17,549 nt of DNA from Candidatus Babelota bacterium (GTDB lineage: Bacteria; Babelota; Babeliae; Babelales; Babelaceae): assembly GCA_003174035.1 (NCBI GenBank), contig PRDV01000057.1, positions 1-17,549 of the forward strand, in the 5' to 3' direction. This document shows, one piece after another, positions 14,339 through 17,549 of the stretch. Under the pieces are notes generated by a model. It was given only the letters and a program-made list of their open reading frames with translations. It did not search any database and was not told the origin of the DNA. Each line of letters begins with the position of its first letter. The stretch's first letter is position 1. Both the position numbers and the translations under genes were made by a program.

Positions 14339-14423
14339 GCAAGAGTGGCGAAATTGGCAGACGCGCTGGACTTAGGATCCAGTCCCGTAAGGGGTGGGGG
14401 TTCGAGTCCCTTCTCTTGCACCA
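14339..14423 (+). tRNA. tRNA-Leu(TAG)
   Basis: An 85-base class II tRNA: acceptor GCAAGAG/CTCTTGC, anticodon stem CTGGA/TCCAG, loop CTTAGGA (anticodon TAG, reads CUN codons), a long variable arm (CCCGTAAGGGG), T loop TTCGAGT, discriminator A and encoded CCA. Confidence 0.97.
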
Positions 14424-14454
14424 TAATACGTATACCGTCAGAAGGGAGAGTCAG

Positions 14455-15807
14455 ATGGAGCATATTGGTGAAAACGGACAGCGTCCGGAAGGACAACGTC
14501 CGAACGGAGAGAGTCCGGATACGGTCTTTGCTTTTAGCGTTATTGAGGAAAAACCTCATAGGCAAAAGGCAATAGTAAAAATTGCGAGAGAGCATATTCA
14601 TGCTCTCTATAATGAAGCCTTACTTTCACAAAAAAGTCAGGCTTCTACCTTTGGATTTGATAAGGGAACAACCCCACTTCATTATATCGAGCAAAATTTC
14701 CGAGCAAATATCGTGCAGCACTTGAAGGAATTGCTGTTTAACCACTGCGTGGTCGATATTTTATATGAGTCACTCTGCACGAATAAAATTGTCGTCGTTG
14801 GCGATCCTGATCTGATTGATATTCAGTTGGAGCCAGAACAAGATGCAGAATTTACCTTCTTGCTTAACAACATCCAGCTTGATAATGATCAACGATGGAA
14901 ACGAGCGGCACTAAGAAAAATAGAACGCAAGAATTATAAGGATCTTGATCGGCAGGTTGAGGCTTTTATTCAAGAAGAAACACACCAGCGTGAGCAAGCA
15001 ACTTCCTTGGAAATTACCTTTGGTGATTGGATTAATTTCGAAATTACCATCATGAGTAAAGATAAAAATGCGCTCATGAAAAATTATAAGAGCGAGTTGT
15101 GGATTAGAATTGCGCCAGATGAAGATGATAAGGATCTTCATGAACTCTTCTTAGGTAAAAAAGTGGGCGATAGCTTCTTAACGCAAAGCATTTTTCTCCA
15201 AGAATATTTGAGTTTAGCTTTTGATATGGACTATATCTTCTTCGTTGAAATTAAGGATCGATTACCGCATGCGTATTTTGAAATAGATCTGTTTAAGCAT
15301 TTATTCGAATTAAAGGATGACAATGAATTGCGTGCTAAATTGGTTGAGGTTTTTTCTACGCGTAATGACATAAGCTTACGCCGTGAAATGATTGAAGCGG
15401 TATTCAAGGTGCTCAGCAAACAGTATTTTTTCATGCTTCCTCAAGCCTTGCTTGAACGTCAAAGACAGATGGTCCTGGCTGCAGTTCAGCATAACCCTGA
15501 TTATCAGGTGTATAAGTCACAAGCAGATTTTAAGGAGCGAGTACGACAGTTAGCGGAAAAGCAACTTAAGGAAGCAATTATTATTGATGCGCTTGCCTAT
15601 CAAGAGTGCATTACCGTTTCTCGAGAAGACGTTCGGGCCTATCTTAATTTACTTAAACGGCCTCGTATGAAAGAATTTATGTATTTTACGATCCCACAAT
15701 ATAAAATACAGGGCCAAGAGCTCCCTCTTTCTGTGGAATTAATAAAGAGGTACTGCTTGCGAGAAAAGACCCTTAATCATATAATAAAGGTGCTTACTAA
15801 CAAATAG
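14455..15807 (+). CDS. tig: Trigger factor (divergent) with repeat-derived N-terminus
   Basis: A 450-residue ribosome-associated chaperone. The ATG at 14455 has GGGAG (14444-14448) six bases upstream; the ATG at 14416 lies inside tRNA-Leu and is rejected. The ribosome-docking signature GFRxGKxP appears as GFDKGTTP (67-74), with the basic Arg changed to Asp and the Lys to Thr, so docking to L23 may be altered. A central region (about 185-255) takes the place of the FKBP-like domain (FGDWINFEITI, LGKKVGDSF), and the C-terminal helical SurA-like arms follow (about 260-450). The first ~24 residues lie ahead of the usual family start (FSVIEE) and include three 5-residue units GQRPE, GQRPN, GESPD encoded by 15-bp repeats. 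It follows two tRNA genes and precedes trxB by 11 bases. Confidence 0.9.
   Translation: MEHIGENGQRPEGQRPNGESPDTVFAFSVIEEKPHRQKAIVKIAREHIHALYNEALLSQKSQASTFGFDKGTTPLHYIEQNFRANIVQHLKELLFNHCVVDILYESLCTNKIVVVGDPDLIDIQLEPEQDAEFTFLLNNIQLDNDQRWKRAALRKIERKNYKDLDRQVEAFIQEETHQREQATSLEITFGDWINFEITIMSKDKNALMKNYKSELWIRIAPDEDDKDLHELFLGKKVGDSFLTQSIFLQEYLSLAFDMDYIFFVEIKDRLPHAYFEIDLFKHLFELKDDNELRAKLVEVFSTRNDISLRREMIEAVFKVLSKQYFFMLPQALLERQRQMVLAAVQHNPDYQVYKSQADFKERVRQLAEKQLKEAIIIDALAYQECITVSREDVRAYLNLLKRPRMKEFMYFTIPQYKIQGQELPLSVELIKRYCLREKTLNHIIKVLTNK
14475..14519 (+). repeat. Three tandem 15-bp palindromic units inside tig
   Basis: Units 14475-14489, 14490-14504 and 14505-14519 follow the pattern C/A-GGACA-N-CGTCCG-G/A-A. 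Each has an internal dyad (e.g. CGGAC-AGC-GTCCG). The length is a multiple of three, so the tig frame is kept. The core matches elements in the tsf-frr gap and between the tRNAs. Confidence 0.75.
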
Positions 15808-15818
15808 AGATAAGTTCT

Positions 15819-16757
15819 ATGGAAAAACTGGTCATCCTCGGTTCTGGTCCCGCGGGCCTCGCTGCAGCGATTTACGCAGCACGTGCGCATCTGAATCCTC
15901 TCGTTATAGAGGGTCGTATGCCGGGCGGCCAACTGATGAGCACAAGCGCTGTCGAAAATTGGCCAGGAGAGATAAGTATTTTGGGGCCTGACCTTATGCA
16001 AAAATTACGATCCCAAGCGCTTCATCTTGGGACGCGTTTCTTAAGCGAGGAAATTATTTCAGCTGATCTTTCGAGTAGGCCATTTAAACTAACCACCCAC
16101 CGGCACAAAGAACTAGCATGCGAAGCACTCATCATTGCTACGGGTGCCTCACCCAAAAAATTGGATGTTCCAGGAGAGGATACCTACTGGGGAAAGGGAG
16201 TTACCACCTGCGCTGTCTGTGATGGGTCATTTTATCGTGATAAGAAAGTCGTTATTATCGGTGGTGGCGATACCGCCATGGAAAATGCATCCTTTATGAC
16301 CAATTTTACCAAACAGATTACCATCGTTCATATATTGCCCCATCTTACGGCTTCGTCTTCGATGCAAGAACGGGTTGTTCATAATAAGGATATCTCCATT
16401 ATGTATGAAAGTACGGTAACAGCTATTGAGGGTAACGCTACCAGAGTAACAGATGTTATTATTACGCATCAAAAAACGGGAGCCCAACAAAAACTGCCGG
16501 TTGACGGGGTATTTGTTTCAATAGGCATAAATCCTAATACCGTCCTCTTTAAAAATCAGCTTGAACTTGATTCATATGGCTATATTAAGCTTAAAGAGCA
16601 TACCATGACTTCTGTTCCTGGAGTATTTGCAGCAGGAGATGTTTGTGATAATCGCTATCGCCAGGCCATTACTTCAGCAGGAGCTGGCTGTGCTGCTACT
16701 CTAGACGCTGAGCGATTTTTAAAAGAGGATAAGCTGAATAAAATCTCTCAGCGGTGA
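15819..16757 (+). CDS. trxB: Thioredoxin reductase-like flavoprotein lacking the NADPH motif
   Basis: A 312-residue flavoprotein disulfide reductase. FAD site GSGPAG (8-13), redox pair CAVC (131-134), second dinucleotide site GGGDTA (148-153) and the C-terminal FAD motif AAGDV (271-275) are all present, and the length fits low-Mr TrxR. In the NADPH domain, the HRRxxxR motif that holds the 2'-phosphate is replaced by HILPHL (171-176), with no Arg in it. The enzyme should still reduce a thioredoxin-like partner, but the electron donor may be NADH or another reductant. It starts 11 bases after tig, so the two are probably one message linking folding and thiol reduction. The ribosome site is weak (GAGATAAG). 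Confidence 0.9.
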   Translation: MEKLVILGSGPAGLAAAIYAARAHLNPLVIEGRMPGGQLMSTSAVENWPGEISILGPDLMQKLRSQALHLGTRFLSEEIISADLSSRPFKLTTHRHKELACEALIIATGASPKKLDVPGEDTYWGKGVTTCAVCDGSFYRDKKVVIIGGGDTAMENASFMTNFTKQITIVHILPHLTASSSMQERVVHNKDISIMYESTVTAIEGNATRVTDVIITHQKTGAQQKLPVDGVFVSIGINPNTVLFKNQLELDSYGYIKLKEHTMTSVPGVFAAGDVCDNRYRQAITSAGAGCAATLDAERFLKEDKLNKISQR

Positions 16758-16821
16758 TAGGAAAAACCAGCATTTTCTGTGTAGCCCAGTGTGGCGCTAA
16801 CAAGAATGAATTTGTCGGAGT

Positions 16822-17479
16822 TCAATTTTCTTTAAGTTTAACAAGCACGTTTTTGCCCATAAAAGCTATCCCATAGCTCAGTACATTCTTGATACCATCG
16901 GCATGCAAAGCATGCGCATAACGCTTTTGATCGATCTGCTCGAGTGCCTTTTGTGCGGCCTCTTCTAGATCTTCTGAATTATGTTTGCTAGCTTTTTTGA
17001 ATTCGATTACTATCCCTTTTTTCTGGCGATCTTTAGGAATAAGCATGATGTCATATCTGCCATAGCCACTTTCTCGATTCGATCGAACTTCATAATTTGG
17101 CTCCAGAGTAACAAGTAGGCCAAGCACAAAAAGATGATAGGTTCTTTCTGTTTCTGAATGCGGTATATCATGAACGCTTAGTGCATTTATGACAAATTCT
17201 TGCAATAATTCGTTCACCGTGCGTGCATCACCCGATACTAATGCCTGAATCAATGCATCAACTTTGGATTCTTGAAGCACTTCTTTTATCAGGGACCGAA
17301 TGAGATTTTCGTATAAAATGTGTATTTCTTTGTTAGGAATTGCGAGACGGCATATGTCACGACCCTCGATCAATTAAGGAAAATACATTCAAGTTATTAA
17401 GTCCCGAAAAAATCCCTTCTTTCGCAGTACGCAAGATACCGGTCAAAAAACCTCTTGCAAGCAATTTATTATCTTTCCA
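16822..17479 (-). pseudogene. Decayed AAA-ATPase / PD-(D/E)XK nuclease-like protein (DUF1703 type)
   Basis: Two pieces of one family protein lie on the minus strand. Upstream, 17479-17360 encodes WKDNKLLARGF then LTGILRTAKEGIFSGLNNL, the conserved ATPase segment, ending in a stop at 17357-17359. In another frame, 17373-16822 encodes 183 residues with LAIPNKEI and the nuclease motif (YGRYDIMLI, then IVIEFKKAS: D and E-x-K). In intact members about 150 residues separate these two parts. Here they abut and are out of frame, so an internal deletion with frame change is inferred. The C-terminal frame begins at a TTG directly after a TAA, without a ribosome site. The N-terminal Walker A region is not seen in the remaining bases to 17549, which show a 7-T run and stops. 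Confidence 0.75.
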
Positions 17480-17549
17480 ACGGCTCCCGCTAATAAGGTC
17501 TACATTTTTTTACTGAAGGCTCAGTTTAAGTGGCATAAAAAAGGACAAA

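Noticed and set aside
14416..14454. Longer start for trigger factor
   Set aside because: The ATG at 14416 lies within the 3' end of tRNA-Leu and has no ribosome site; 14455 has both a free position and GGGAG.
14475..14519. CRISPR-like array
   Set aside because: Units are 15 bp, adjacent without spacers, and in a coding frame; no cas genes are in the window.
14215..14601. Minus-strand open frame with repeated RTLS units across the tRNAs and start of tig
   Set aside because: It is the antisense of two tRNA genes and of the 15-bp repeats; the regular peptide follows from the repeat length being a multiple of three.
17357..17373. Programmed frameshift joining the two nuclease-like pieces
   Set aside because: No slippery run sits at the junction, and about 150 conserved residues would still be missing.

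Overview
The window reads as a chromosomal stretch of a small-genome, probably host-associated Gram-negative bacterium of moderate, AT-leaning composition. The combination of a secreted delta-60 repeat protein, an AAA ATPase/DUF4143 protein, a decayed AAA-ATPase/PD-(D/E)XK protein, secreted orphan proteins and scattered translation genes resembles Candidatus Dependentiae (TM6). That placement is inference from gene content and was not tested by a tree.

Left part, + strand (1-6440): the 3' end of a glycyl-tRNA synthetase gene, a VTT/YqaA-type membrane protein, and a two-gene potassium uptake unit (KtrB/TrkH-type channel subunit plus a single-RCK KtrA/TrkA-type regulator) behind its own promoter. 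Next is an accessory patch: a secreted protein whose C-terminus consists of three ~51-residue repeats, a small secreted or membrane-anchored coiled-coil protein, a leftover fragment of a second copy of the repeat protein, and an AAA ATPase with a C-terminal DUF4143/PD-(D/E)XK-like region, preceded by two competing hairpins.

Middle, - strand (6485-12411): reading from high to low coordinates, a class I methyltransferase; a PstS-like periplasmic binding protein with a Cys/His-rich tail and a very GC-rich hairpin behind it; ribosomal protein L21 with a good promoter; a small secreted protein; and a large exported protein made of seven delta-60 repeats followed by four Ig-like domains.

Right part, + strand (12412-16757): translation and protein-folding genes. 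tsf has a long leader with a strong promoter and a 12-bp imperfect hairpin. frr follows after a repeat-rich gap, without pyrH between them. Then come tRNA-Lys(CTT), tRNA-Leu(TAG), a divergent trigger factor and a thioredoxin reductase, probably one transcript. The last ~700 bases, - strand, hold a decayed AAA-ATPase/PD-(D/E)XK nuclease-like gene with an internal deletion and a frame change.

The most notable signals are: (1) a short palindromic repeat (core GGACA-N-TGTCC) found in the tsf-frr gap, between the two tRNA genes and, as three tandem 15-bp units, inside the N-terminal codons of the trigger factor gene; (2) the 51-residue repeat family with a vestigial second copy; (3) a thioredoxin reductase with a normal CxxC but without the NADPH-binding HRR motif; and (4) mutually exclusive hairpins upstream of the AAA ATPase. 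I did not recognise a complete new defence or mobile system.
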